Source: Pseudacidovorax sp. (GTDB lineage Bacteria > Pseudomonadota > Gammaproteobacteria > Burkholderiales > Burkholderiaceae_C). From it: a stretch of 45,926 nt of DNA. The position numbers were made by a program, and so were the translations under genes. Below, one piece after another: positions 8,557 to 17,225 of this stretch (the stretch's first letter is position 1; each line of letters opens with the position of its first letter). The stretch is taken from assembly GCF_017991995.1 (NCBI RefSeq), contig NZ_JAGOPN010000031.1, positions 1 to 45,926 on the forward strand, written 5' to 3'. The notes under the pieces were generated by a model. The model had not been told where the DNA came from, made no database searches, and worked only from the letters and a program-made list of their open reading frames with translations.

Positions 8557-10011
8557 TCACTCGATGGCCAGATCCATCCGCGAGACCAGGGCGCGGGTCT
8601 GCGCGTTCATGCCCACCACCTCCACCGCGCTGCCATGCTTGCGCAGGCGCTGGCAGACCTTGTCCAGGGCGTTGACGGCGGTGATGTCCCAGAAATGCGC
8701 GCCAGTCAGGTCGACGCGCACCGGCCGGCCCTCGATGTCGCGGATGTCGAAGGCCTCCACCAGCATGTCGGCCGAGGCGAAGAAGACCTGGCCCGAGACG
8801 CGGTAAACCAGCGCCCCGCCCTCCTCCGCCGGCTCGACCGCGATCAGCCGCGCCACCTTGAAGGTGAAGAACACGCCGCTCAGCAGCACGCCCACCGCCA
8901 CGCCCGCGGCCAGGTTGTCGGTGAGCACCGTGACCACCACCGTCGCCAGCATCACGACACTGGAGAGCTTGGGATGCCGCCACAGCGCCCGGGCCGAGCC
9001 CCAGTCGAAGGTAGAGGCCGACACCATCACCATCACGGCCACCAGCGCCGCCACCGGCACCTTGGACACCCAGGGCTTGAGCAACACCATCAGCACCAGC
9101 AGGAAGGCGCCCGCGAACAGCGTCGACAGCCGGCCGCGCCCGCCGTAACGCACGTTGCTGACGGTCTGGCCGATCATCCCGCAGCCGGCGATGCCGCCGA
9201 AGAAACTGGCCGCGACGTTGGCCAGGCCCAGGCCGGTGGCCTCGCGGTTCTTGGCGCTGGGCGTGTCGGTCAGCTCGTCCACCACGCTGGCGGTCATGAG
9301 CGACTCCAGCAGGCCCACCATGGCGATGGCCAGCGCCGGCAGCGCGATCAGCTGCAGCGTCTGCCACGACAGCGGCACCTGCGGCACGCCGAAGCTCGGC
9401 AGGCCGTCGGGCAGCAGGCCCAGGTCGGCCACGGTCTTGAGCGGCAGGTTCAGCCACTGGGCCGCCAGCGTGAGCACCACGATGCTCACCAGCGGCGAGG
9501 GCACCACCGTCGTGAGCCGCGGCAGGCCGTAGATGATGACCAGGCCTGCGCCCACCGCGGCCCAGGTCGGCAGGTTGGCGCCCACCAGGTGCGGCATCTG
9601 TGCCGAGAAGATCAGGATGGCCAGTGCATTGACGAAGCCGGTGCGCACCGAGCCCGACACGTAGCGCATCAGCGTGCCCAGCCGCAGCCAGCCGAAGAGC
9701 ATCTGAACCAGCCCCGCCAGCACGCCAGCCGCGAACAGGTACTGCACGCCGTGCGAATGCACCAGCGGCGCGGCCACCAGCGCCACCGAGCCGGCAGCCG
9801 CCGACACCATGGCCGGCCGCCCGCCGGCGAAGGCGATCACGATGCTGATGACGAAGGAGGCGAACAGGCCCACGGCCGGATCGACGCCCGCCACGAAGGA
9901 GAAGGCGATGACCTCCGGGATCAGCGCGAAGGTGGCCACGGCACCGGCCATGAGCTCGCGCGGAATGCTGGGCGCCCATTCGGCGCGGAAGGGATGGGGG
10001 TGTCGGGACAT
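8557..10011 (-). CDS. SulP-family inorganic anion transporter with STAS domain
   Basis: A 484-residue inner-membrane transporter. The N-terminal ~380 residues are a run of 10-12 hydrophobic helices starting at ELMAGAVATFALIPEVIAF, as in SulP proteins; the C-terminal ~95 residues are a soluble STAS domain ending in RMDLAIE. SulP members take up sulfate, bicarbonate or other anions, often with sodium or protons. No carbonic anhydrase or cys gene is next to it, so the ion is open. It sits 72 bases behind ylqF and 58 bases ahead of the deacylase, all on the minus strand. Confidence 0.9.
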   Translation of the reverse strand: MSRHPHPFRAEWAPSIPRELMAGAVATFALIPEVIAFSFVAGVDPAVGLFASFVISIVIAFAGGRPAMVSAAAGSVALVAAPLVHSHGVQYLFAAGVLAGLVQMLFGWLRLGTLMRYVSGSVRTGFVNALAILIFSAQMPHLVGANLPTWAAVGAGLVIIYGLPRLTTVVPSPLVSIVVLTLAAQWLNLPLKTVADLGLLPDGLPSFGVPQVPLSWQTLQLIALPALAIAMVGLLESLMTASVVDELTDTPSAKNREATGLGLANVAASFFGGIAGCGMIGQTVSNVRYGGRGRLSTLFAGAFLLVLMVLLKPWVSKVPVAALVAVMVMVSASTFDWGSARALWRHPKLSSVVMLATVVVTVLTDNLAAGVAVGVLLSGVFFTFKVARLIAVEPAEEGGALVYRVSGQVFFASADMLVEAFDIRDIEGRPVRVDLTGAHFWDITAVNALDKVCQRLRKHGSAVEVVGMNAQTRALVSRMDLAIE

Positions 10012-10083
10012 GGGGTATCTGGCGAGGAAAGGCGGGGCGCCGCTGGCATCGAACGGCGAGGGCCGCGGCGGAGGGACAGGCGT

Positions 10084-11088
10084 TCAGCCCTCTTCTTCGG
10101 AAGGACCGCCCCAGTTCTCGTCCTGCTCGATGGCATCCGCATCGCGCCCGCGGCCCCGTGCGCGCAGGGCCGCGGCGCGCTGGCGCTTGAGTTCGGCCTC
10201 GGCCTTGCGGCCCGCCGCCAGCCAGCCCAGGAACTGGTTGACCGTCTCCAGCGTGATGCGGCCGATCACGCCGCCTCGCAGGTCGGTGAGCACCGCCTCG
10301 GCGGCCTTCTGCATGTCGATGCGACCGCCTCCCAGGAGCGCGCCGCGCTTGCGGCCGATGGCGCCCAGGATGTCCTCGTCGGGCTGGGTGCACAGCGCCA
10401 GCTGGGCGTTGTCGGCCGGCAGCTTGTAGCGGGCCCGCAGCAGCTCGGTGTACTGGGCCTTGAGGTAGGCCAGCACGTCCAGCGCCACCGATTCATCGTC
10501 GTAGGCATTGCGGCCCACGGCGCCGGTGGCGGCCAGGCGCACGCCGCTCTCGGGCACGATGATCTTGGGCCACAGCATGCCGGGCGTGTCGTACAGGTAG
10601 AAGTCGTCGGCCAGCAGGATGCGCTGCTCCTGCTTGGTCACGCCGGCCTCGTCGGCGGCCTTGGCCTGCCGCTTGAGGCTCAGGGTGTTGATCAGCGTGG
10701 ACTTGCCGACGTTGGGCACGCCGCAGATCAGCACCCGCATCGGCTTGGCCAGCCCGCCTCGGTTGGGCGACAGGCGGTGGCAGGCCTCGATGATGGCCGC
10801 GCGCTGGGCCGGCGGCGTCTGGCTGGCGTCCAGCGCGATGGCGCCGGTGGCCTCCTGCGCCTGGTAGTGGGCCAGCCATTCGGCGGTGCGGGCCGGGTCG
10901 GCCAGGTCCTGCTTGTTGAGGATCTTCAGGCGCGGCTTCTTGGCCGTGATGGCGGCGATGGCCGGGTTGGCGCTGGAGCCGGGCAGGCGCGCATCCAGCA
11001 GCTCGATCACGACGTCGGTGGTCTTCATCCGCTCGGTGATGGCCTTGCGGGTGGCATGCATGTGGCCGGGAAACCATTGGATCGTCAT
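10084..11088 (-). CDS. ylqF: ribosome biogenesis GTPase YlqF/RbgA
   Basis: A 334-residue circularly permuted GTPase that helps late assembly of the large ribosomal subunit. The G motifs occur in the permuted order: G4 NKQD at 58-61, then G1 GVPNVGKST at 123-131, the G2 threonine near 151 and G3 DTPG at 167-170. The N-terminus MTIQWFPGHMHATRKAI is the family hallmark and fixes the start at 11088. The C-terminal ~100 residues are the helical RNA-binding extension, ending in an acidic tail (EEEG). The SulP gene follows on the same strand. Confidence 0.95.
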   Translation of the reverse strand: MTIQWFPGHMHATRKAITERMKTTDVVIELLDARLPGSSANPAIAAITAKKPRLKILNKQDLADPARTAEWLAHYQAQEATGAIALDASQTPPAQRAAIIEACHRLSPNRGGLAKPMRVLICGVPNVGKSTLINTLSLKRQAKAADEAGVTKQEQRILLADDFYLYDTPGMLWPKIIVPESGVRLAATGAVGRNAYDDESVALDVLAYLKAQYTELLRARYKLPADNAQLALCTQPDEDILGAIGRKRGALLGGGRIDMQKAAEAVLTDLRGGVIGRITLETVNQFLGWLAAGRKAEAELKRQRAAALRARGRGRDADAIEQDENWGGPSEEEG

Positions 11089-11361
11089 GGCAGCAGTCGG
11101 GGCGAGGAGACAGGGGAAGGAAAGCGCGCGGCAAGGGCGCGTCGGCCCGCCGCGGGGGCGGGGCCGTGGGGCATGGCGCGGCAGCGCACCACGGCAGCGA
11201 AGGGGCCGGATTGTCGCCGCTCACCGCCGGCCTCGCCTGCAACCACGCATTGGCCTTGGCCTACGCCGGCCCGCCCTGGGCTGGGGCACAGTGCAAGCTC
11301 GTCCCCATGGCCGGCACGGCAGCCCTGCCGACCGGCCCTCACCGACAAAGGAGCCCATTTC

Positions 11362-11727
11362 ATGCAGATCCAGGTCAACACCGGCAACGGCATCGAGAAC
11401 AAGGAGTCGCTGGAGCGCTGGGCCGACGCCGAACTGCGTCAGCAACTGCACCGTTTCGCCGAGGAAGTCACCCGCGTCGAGGTGCACCTGAGCGACGAGA
11501 ACGCCGCCCGCGGCGGCCAGGCCGACAAGCGCTGCACCATGGAAGCCCGGCTCGCAGGCCATGCGCCGATCGCCACCTCGCAGGACGCGCCCACCCAGGA
11601 CGAGGCCTTTCGCGGCGCCCTGGACAAGCTCAAGCGCGCGCTGGACACCGCCATCGGCAAGCGCACCGACCACCGCGACCGCACCACCATCCGCACGGCC
11701 GGCATCGACACCGGCCTGGGCGATTGA
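11362..11727 (+). CDS. HPF/RaiA-like ribosome-associated protein
   Basis: A 121-residue protein with the beta-alpha-beta-beta-beta-alpha pattern of the hibernation factor / RaiA fold: MQIQVNTGNGIENKESLERW, a central VEVHLSDEN strand and a final helix around DKLKRALDTAIGKRTDH. Family members bind the 30S decoding site in stationary phase, but this one is a divergent short form, so a stress role is inferred. The ATG at 11362 follows an AAAGGAG ribosome site at 11347-11353. The last bases overlap the TTG start of the next gene, which suggests translational coupling to the EF-hand membrane protein. Confidence 0.7.
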   Translation: MQIQVNTGNGIENKESLERWADAELRQQLHRFAEEVTRVEVHLSDENAARGGQADKRCTMEARLAGHAPIATSQDAPTQDEAFRGALDKLKRALDTAIGKRTDHRDRTTIRTAGIDTGLGD

Positions 11728-13961
11728 GCGCTGATGCGCCGGACGTGGCCGCCCCCGGGCGCCATGTCTGGGAATTCGCCCGCACCGGCGGCGTCGACCA
11801 GGTCCTGATCCGCCGGGGCGAGGACATCGCCCACATCGGCCAGCTGGACCGCAAGCTGTGGGTCGCCCTGGCCTGCCCGGTCCAGGGCCTCGAATTCGAC
11901 AGCCGCACCCTCGCCCTCATCGACACCAACAACGACGGGCGCATCCGTCCGCCCGAGCTGATCGCCGCCTGCGAATGGGCCTGCGGCGAACTGCGCGACG
12001 CGCAGCGGCTCATCACGGGCGGCGACACCCTCTCCCCCGACGACATTGCCGACCACAGCACGCTGCAGGCCGAGGCCCGGCGCATCCTGCGCATCGTCGG
12101 GAAGGACGAAGCCGCGGCGCTCACGCTGGAAGACGTGACAGGGCGCAGCGAATTGCTGGCGTCCCTGCGGTTCAACGGCGACGGCGTCATCACCCCTGCG
12201 ACGGCGGAGGACGACAGCGTCCGCACCGTCATCGAGCGGATCATCCAGACCCAGGGCGGCGTCGCGGACCGCAGCGGCGCCATGGGCATCCAGCGGGCCC
12301 AGGCCGAGGCCTTCTTCCAGCAGGCGCACGCGCTGGCGGACTGGCAGGCCAGGGCCGTGAGCGACGACGCCACCATGCCGCTGGGCGAGGCCACGCTGGC
12401 GGCCGCGGCGGCGCTCGATGCCGTCGAAGCCAAGGTGGACGACTTCTTCGCCCGCTGCAGCGTGGCGGCCTTCGATCCGCAGGCCGTCCCGGCCCTCAAC
12501 CCGGCCGCCGCAGCCTACGACGCGCTGGCGGGCAGCGCCATCGACACGCATTCGCCGGCACTGGCCGCCCTGCCGCTGGCACCGGTGGCGCCCGGCCGTA
12601 CGTTGCCGATGGCCGGCCGGGTCAATCCAGCCTGGGCCGGGGCGCTGACCCAGCTGCGTGAGCGCGCCGTCGCGCCGCTGCTGGGCGAGGCACTCGAAGC
12701 CATCGACGAGGGGCAGTGGGCGTTGCTGCGCGAGCGGCTGGCGCCCTGCCGCCGCTGGCTGGCCAGCCGCCCCCCGACCCGGCTGGGCAGCGCGGCCGAC
12801 ACACCGCCCGACAAACTCGAAACCTGGCTCGCGGCCGAAGCCGCCGTGCTGGCCCTGCTCACCCAGGACGAAGCGGAAGAGGCCCACAACCAACGCCTGG
12901 TGGACCTGGAGCGGCTGCTGCGCTTCAAGCGCGACCTGTACCGGCTGCTGCGCAACTTCGTCTCGTTCGAGGACTTCTACGCGCGGCGGGGCGCGATCTT
13001 CCAGGCCGGGCGCCTGTACCTGGACGGCCGCAGCTGCGACCTGGTGGTGCGGGTCGCCGATGCCAAGAAGCACGCCATGCTGGCCGGCCTGGCCAAGACC
13101 TGCCTGGCCTACTGCGAATGCACCCGCGGCAAGGACAAGCAGACCATCGTGGCCGCCTTCACGGCGGGCGATACAGACTTCCTCTTCGTCGGACGCAACG
13201 GCGTGTTCTACGACCGCGAGGGCAAGGACTGGGACGCCACCATCACCCAGCTGATCGACAACCCGACCAGCGTGGCGCAGGCCTTCGTGGCGCCCTACAA
13301 GAAGTTCATCCGACTGGTCGAGGAGCAGGTGGCCAAGCGGGCCGCCGCCAGCGAGGCCACGGCCCAGGCCAGCCTGAGCAGCGTGGCGACCACCGTGGCC
13401 ACGGCCGACAAGGCCGTGCCGCCGGTCACCGCCGGCCAGCCGGCCGCGCTGCCCAAGCTGCCCGGCCGCATCGACGTGGGCACCGTGGCCGCGCTGGGCG
13501 TGGCCATGGGCAGCATCAGCGCGGTGCTCGTGGCCATGTTCACCAAATTCGTCGACCTGGGGCCGTGGATTCCCATCGCGCTGGTCGGCGTGGTGGTGGC
13601 CATCTCGGGGCCGAGCATGCTGATCGCGTGGATCAAGCTGCGCCAGCGCAGCCTGGGCCCGATCCTGGATGCGAGCGGCTGGGCCATCAACGGCCGGATG
13701 AAGGTGAGCGTGCGGCTTGGCGGATCGTTGTCGCGGATGGCCAAGCTGCCGCCGGGCGCCAAGCGTGTGCTGCAGGACCCATATGCCGACCGCAGCAGCG
13801 GCTGGCTGGTCGGGCTGGGCGTGCTGGTGGTCGCCGGCGCGCTGACGGTCTGGGCCTGGCGCACGGGCTGGCTCGAGCGGCATCTGCCGCAGGCCGTGCA
13901 GCCGCCGGCGACAGTACCCTCGGGCGCGGCGCCCGCCGCAGTGCAGACGCCAGGGGGGTGA
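11724..13961 (+). CDS. EF-hand membrane protein of unknown function
   Basis: About 745 residues. Residues 67-78 (DTNNDGRIRPPE) form a complete 12-residue EF-hand loop with acidic groups at positions 1, 5 and 12; a second degenerate loop follows around FNGDGVITP. The long middle is soluble and helical, with conserved-looking patches such as RNFVSFEDFYARRGAIFQ. Membrane segments lie at about 592-612, 618-636 and 695-712, the last two flanking a basic cytoplasmic stretch. I know similar EF-hand hypothetical proteins in Pseudomonas and Burkholderiales but no function. The TTG at 11724 overlaps the previous stop (TTGA); a GTG at 11745 is the alternative. It may be a calcium-responsive membrane protein, which is inference from the single good loop. 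Confidence 0.75.
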   Translation: MSADAPDVAAPGRHVWEFARTGGVDQVLIRRGEDIAHIGQLDRKLWVALACPVQGLEFDSRTLALIDTNNDGRIRPPELIAACEWACGELRDAQRLITGGDTLSPDDIADHSTLQAEARRILRIVGKDEAAALTLEDVTGRSELLASLRFNGDGVITPATAEDDSVRTVIERIIQTQGGVADRSGAMGIQRAQAEAFFQQAHALADWQARAVSDDATMPLGEATLAAAAALDAVEAKVDDFFARCSVAAFDPQAVPALNPAAAAYDALAGSAIDTHSPALAALPLAPVAPGRTLPMAGRVNPAWAGALTQLRERAVAPLLGEALEAIDEGQWALLRERLAPCRRWLASRPPTRLGSAADTPPDKLETWLAAEAAVLALLTQDEAEEAHNQRLVDLERLLRFKRDLYRLLRNFVSFEDFYARRGAIFQAGRLYLDGRSCDLVVRVADAKKHAMLAGLAKTCLAYCECTRGKDKQTIVAAFTAGDTDFLFVGRNGVFYDREGKDWDATITQLIDNPTSVAQAFVAPYKKFIRLVEEQVAKRAAASEATAQASLSSVATTVATADKAVPPVTAGQPAALPKLPGRIDVGTVAALGVAMGSISAVLVAMFTKFVDLGPWIPIALVGVVVAISGPSMLIAWIKLRQRSLGPILDASGWAINGRMKVSVRLGGSLSRMAKLPPGAKRVLQDPYADRSSGWLVGLGVLVVAGALTVWAWRTGWLERHLPQAVQPPATVPSGAAPAAVQTPGG

Positions 13962-14046
13962 TGCGCCGCGGCGCGCGCGGCTCGTCAAGAGGCTGGGGAG
14001 GCGCTGCGACAAGCTCAGCGCAAACGGTGCGGAGCGCCCGCGGGCC

Positions 14047-14964
14047 TCAGCGCTGTGCCGCCATCGCCTGGCTGACCTCGTTGGTGCCCTGGGCCGAGCC
14101 GCTCTGGGGCACCTGCTCGCCGTTGCGGTCGGTCACCTCGGCCAGGCGCGCGGCGAGTTGCTCGGGCACCGTCTCGCCCAGGCCCAGGTGCACGCCTTGC
14201 GTCAGCGTGATGTGGGCGGCGTCGAAGGTGCCTGCACCGGCGCACAGCACCGTGCGCGTGGGCGCCGATTCGTGCGCCAGCACCAGCATGGCCGGCACCA
14301 CGGCCTCGGGCTTGAGGGCGTCCAGCACCTCCTGCGGCATCAGGCCCTCGGTCATGCGCGTGGCGGCCGTGGGCGCCAGGCAGTTGACGTGGATGTTGTT
14401 CTTGGCGCCTTCCAGGCTCAGCGTCTGCATCAGGCCGACCAGCGCCATCTTGGCGGCGCCGTAGTTGCTCTGGCCGAAGTTGCCGTACAGGCCCGAAGAG
14501 GAACTGGTCATGACGATGCGGCCGTACTTCTGCGCATTCATGATCGGCCACACGGCCTTGGTGCAGTGCACGGCGCCCATCAGGTGCACGTCCACCACCA
14601 GGCGGAAGTCGTCGAGCTCCATCTTGCTGAAGCTCTTGTCGCGCAGGATGCCGGCGTTGTTGACCAGCACGTCGACGCGGCCCCAGGCGTCCACCGCCTG
14701 CTGCACCATCGCCTCCACGGCGGCGAAGTCGGTCACCGAAGCGCCATTGGCCAGCGCCTCGCCGCCCATGTCGCGGATCTCCTGCGCCACGCGCTCCGCG
14801 GCCGTGGCCGAGCCGCCCTGCCCGTCCACCGCGCCGCCCAGGTCGTTGATCAGCACCTTGGCGCCACGACGCGCCAGGGCCAGCGCATGCTGGCGGCCCA
14901 GGCCGCCGCCGGCGCCGGTCACGATGGCCACGCGGCCGTTGAAGTCGAGGGAGGGGGTGGTCAT
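14047..14964 (-). CDS. SDR oxidoreductase, hydroxyacyl-CoA dehydrogenase-like
   Basis: A 305-residue short-chain dehydrogenase. The cofactor motif is TGAGGGLG at 16-23, NNAG at 102-105, and the catalytic triad is Ser near 155, Y168 and K172 (NYGAAK). The segment VLINDLGG after the nucleotide motif resembles the dehydrogenase part of peroxisomal multifunctional enzyme type 2, so a (3R)-hydroxyacyl-CoA substrate is plausible. The ATG at 14964 is preceded by AAAGGA; the longer frame from 15012 adds residues outside the fold. It is the downstream gene of a LapA-domain gene, 111 bases away, and converges with the EF-hand gene. Confidence 0.88.
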   Translation of the reverse strand: MTTPSLDFNGRVAIVTGAGGGLGRQHALALARRGAKVLINDLGGAVDGQGGSATAAERVAQEIRDMGGEALANGASVTDFAAVEAMVQQAVDAWGRVDVLVNNAGILRDKSFSKMELDDFRLVVDVHLMGAVHCTKAVWPIMNAQKYGRIVMTSSSSGLYGNFGQSNYGAAKMALVGLMQTLSLEGAKNNIHVNCLAPTAATRMTEGLMPQEVLDALKPEAVVPAMLVLAHESAPTRTVLCAGAGTFDAAHITLTQGVHLGLGETVPEQLAARLAEVTDRNGEQVPQSGSAQGTNEVSQAMAAQR

Positions 14965-15075
14965 TGCGGGCGTCCTTTCGGGGCTGTCTCGTCGGAAATG
15001 CGAAACGAGCACTGTACCGGCCCCTCTGGTCCGCCCCTGTCTCCGAGGCGGTCGCCGCGGCCCGCCTGCACGCCC

Positions 15076-15630
15076 TCAGGGACGCGGGTCGAAGGCCACC
15101 GGCGCCGGCGCGGCGCTGAGCGGCGTCACGGCCACGGGCGTCGATGCGGTGGCGGCAGCGGCCCGCCGATCCAGCCTGTCTTCGAGCTGGCCGATGTGCG
15201 CGGCCAGCGTGTTGTCCGCCTGCTCCGCGCGCTGGCGCAGGGCGGCTTCGAGCTGTTCGATGCGGGCCAGCAGGGCCGCGTGGCGCTCGCCGTTGCGGGC
15301 CATGTGGGCGTTTTCCTGCGATTCGAGGAAGGTGCGCAGCTCGGTGAAGCGGCTGGCCTCGGCCTTGTCGGCCAGCTCGCGCTGGGCCTGCAGTTCCTTG
15401 GTGTGCCGGCGGGCGTCCAGCAGCACTGTGCCCTGCAGCCACAGCACATAGGCCAGGAAGAAGGCGGCCAGCAGCACGGTCAGGCCGAGCATGACCAGAC
15501 CCAGCGGCGCCGTGACCGTCGTGACACCCAGCGACATGGCGGTGGGCGCCGACAGCGTGCCCCAGTTCAGCGCGGCAAGGGCCGCGATGACGATGGCAAT
15601 GACGAACAGGACGATGGAGCGCACACCCAT
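15076..15630 (-). CDS. LapA-domain membrane protein with coiled coil
   Basis: A 184-residue protein. Two membrane helices at about 4-24 and 44-66 match the LapA / DUF1049 layout, followed by a long heptad-like helix (about 70-145: LDARRHTKELQAQ, LLARIEQLEAALRQRAEQ) and an Ala/Pro-rich tail. E. coli LapA works with LapB in controlling lipopolysaccharide synthesis; here no LapB is adjacent, and the tail is longer than in classical LapA, so I keep to the domain name. The ATG at 15630 has AGAGGAAG upstream. The manC gene lies upstream on the same strand (its stop is 137 bases away). Confidence 0.75.
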   Translation of the reverse strand: MGVRSIVLFVIAIVIAALAALNWGTLSAPTAMSLGVTTVTAPLGLVMLGLTVLLAAFFLAYVLWLQGTVLLDARRHTKELQAQRELADKAEASRFTELRTFLESQENAHMARNGERHAALLARIEQLEAALRQRAEQADNTLAAHIGQLEDRLDRRAAAATASTPVAVTPLSAAPAPVAFDPRP

Positions 15631-15767
15631 GGGGCTTCCTCTCTTTTTCGATGTGGAAAGCCCCGGGTTGTACATCGGCCGGGCCGCGCGGCCGTGTCGG
15701 CCACGGGCGCCGCCCGGTGTGGGCCGGCCGCGCAACAGGCGGCCGCAGTCGGCGAAGGCGGCCCCGC

Positions 15768-17195
15768 TCAGCCCACGCGGCCGTAGCGGTCGGAGAAGCG
15801 GACGATGTCGTCCTCGCCCAGGTAGGCGCCGGACTGCACCTCGATCAGCTCCAGCGGGATCTTGCCGGGGTTCTCCAGCGCGTGGATCACGCCCAGCGGG
15901 ATGTAGGTGGACTGGTTTTCGGAGAGCAGGATCTCCTTGTCGCCGATCTGCACCTTGGCCGTGCCCGACACCACGATCCAGTGCTCGGCGCGGTGGTGGT
16001 GCATCTGCACCGACAGCTTCTCGCCGGGCTTCACCGTGATGCACTTGACCTGGTAGCGGTCGCCATGGTCGATGGAGTCGTAGGCGCCCCAGGGCCGGTA
16101 GACCTTGCGGTGGGCCGAGGCCTCGGAGCGGCCGTCGGCCTTGAGCTTCTCGACGATCTTCTTGACGTCCTGCACTCTGGACTTGCTGGCCACCAGCACG
16201 GCGTCGGCGGTCTCGACGACCACCACGTCCTGGATGCCCAGCACCGACACCAGGCGGTGCTCGGCATGCACATGGCTGTTGCGCACCTCGTGGGCCACCA
16301 CGTCGCCGCGGAAGGCGTTGCCCTGGGCGTCCTTGGCGCTGACTTCCCACACGGCGTTCCAGGCGCCCACGTCGCTCCAGCCGGCGCGCAGCGGCACGAC
16401 CACGGCCTTGTCGGTCTTTTCCATCACGGCGTAGTCGATGGAGTCCTCGGGCGAGGTGGCGAAGGCCTCGGCGTCCAGGCGCACGAAGTCCAGGTCCTTC
16501 TTGCCCTTCTCGACGGCCTCGCGTGCGGCCTTGGCGATGGCGGGCGCAAAGCGCTCCAGCTCCTGCAGGTAGGCCGAGGCCTTGAACAGGAACATGCCGC
16601 TGTTCCACAGGTGCCGACCACCCTCCAGGTAGCCCTGGGCGGTCTGCAGGTCGGGCTTCTCGACAAAGGCTTGCACGGCCATGGGCGCCACCGGCGCCGC
16701 GGCGTCGATGCGGTTGGCGACGCTGATGTAGCCGTAACCGGTCTCGGGCGCCGTCGGCACGATGCCGAAGGTGACCAGCTTGCCCGCCTCGGCCGCGGAC
16801 AGGCCGGCGCGCACGGTCTCGTGGAAGGCGGCGGTGTCGGGAATGGCATGGTCGGCGGCCAGCACCAGCAGCACCGGGTCCTGGCCATCGGCCATCGCGG
16901 TCACGGCGGCGGCAGCAATGGCCGGCGCCGTATTGCGCGCCACGGGCTCCAGCACGATGGCATGGGCGCTCAGGCCCTTCTCGCGCAGCTGCTCGGCCAC
17001 GATGAAGCGGTGGCCTTCATTGCACACCACCAGCGGCCGCACCGGCGCGTTGCCGTTCAGGCCCGCCAGGCGCGCCGCGGTGAGCTGGAACAGCGTCTGC
17101 TCTTCAGTGAGACCCAGGAACTGCTTGGGGTAGCCCGCGCGCGACAGAGGCCAGAGTCGCGTGCCGGAGCCGCCGGAGAGGATGACTGGAATCAT
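15768..17195 (-). CDS. manC: mannose-1-phosphate guanylyltransferase / mannose-6-phosphate isomerase
   Basis: A 475-residue bifunctional type II enzyme making GDP-mannose from mannose-1-phosphate, with an isomerase domain linking it to fructose-6-phosphate. The nucleotidyltransferase signature is at 7-25 (SGGSGTRLWPLSRAGYPKQ), the sugar-phosphate site FVEKPD is mid-protein, and the C-terminal cupin isomerase domain shows QMHHHRAEHWIVVSG with its metal-binding histidines. It starts 30 bases after galE ends, so the pair is probably one operon feeding surface polysaccharide synthesis. No strong ribosome site precedes the ATG, which fits coupling to galE. Confidence 0.94.
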   Translation of the reverse strand: MIPVILSGGSGTRLWPLSRAGYPKQFLGLTEEQTLFQLTAARLAGLNGNAPVRPLVVCNEGHRFIVAEQLREKGLSAHAIVLEPVARNTAPAIAAAAVTAMADGQDPVLLVLAADHAIPDTAAFHETVRAGLSAAEAGKLVTFGIVPTAPETGYGYISVANRIDAAAPVAPMAVQAFVEKPDLQTAQGYLEGGRHLWNSGMFLFKASAYLQELERFAPAIAKAAREAVEKGKKDLDFVRLDAEAFATSPEDSIDYAVMEKTDKAVVVPLRAGWSDVGAWNAVWEVSAKDAQGNAFRGDVVAHEVRNSHVHAEHRLVSVLGIQDVVVVETADAVLVASKSRVQDVKKIVEKLKADGRSEASAHRKVYRPWGAYDSIDHGDRYQVKCITVKPGEKLSVQMHHHRAEHWIVVSGTAKVQIGDKEILLSENQSTYIPLGVIHALENPGKIPLELIEVQSGAYLGEDDIVRFSDRYGRVG

Positions 17196-17225
17196 GGTGG
17201 CAGAGGAGTCGGTAATGAAAAAGGA

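Noticed and set aside
8479-11727. A 1082-codon plus-strand frame running through the SulP and YlqF genes into the HPF-like gene
   Set aside because: Only its last 121 codons are real; the rest is antisense to two well-identified genes.
12716-14464. A 582-codon plus-strand frame inside the EF-hand gene
   Set aside because: Wrong frame of the EF-hand membrane protein, with Arg/Pro/Gly-rich text.
15682-15693. GGCCGCGCGGCC palindrome behind manC
   Set aside because: Such palindromes are expected by chance in DNA this GC-rich and no T run follows.
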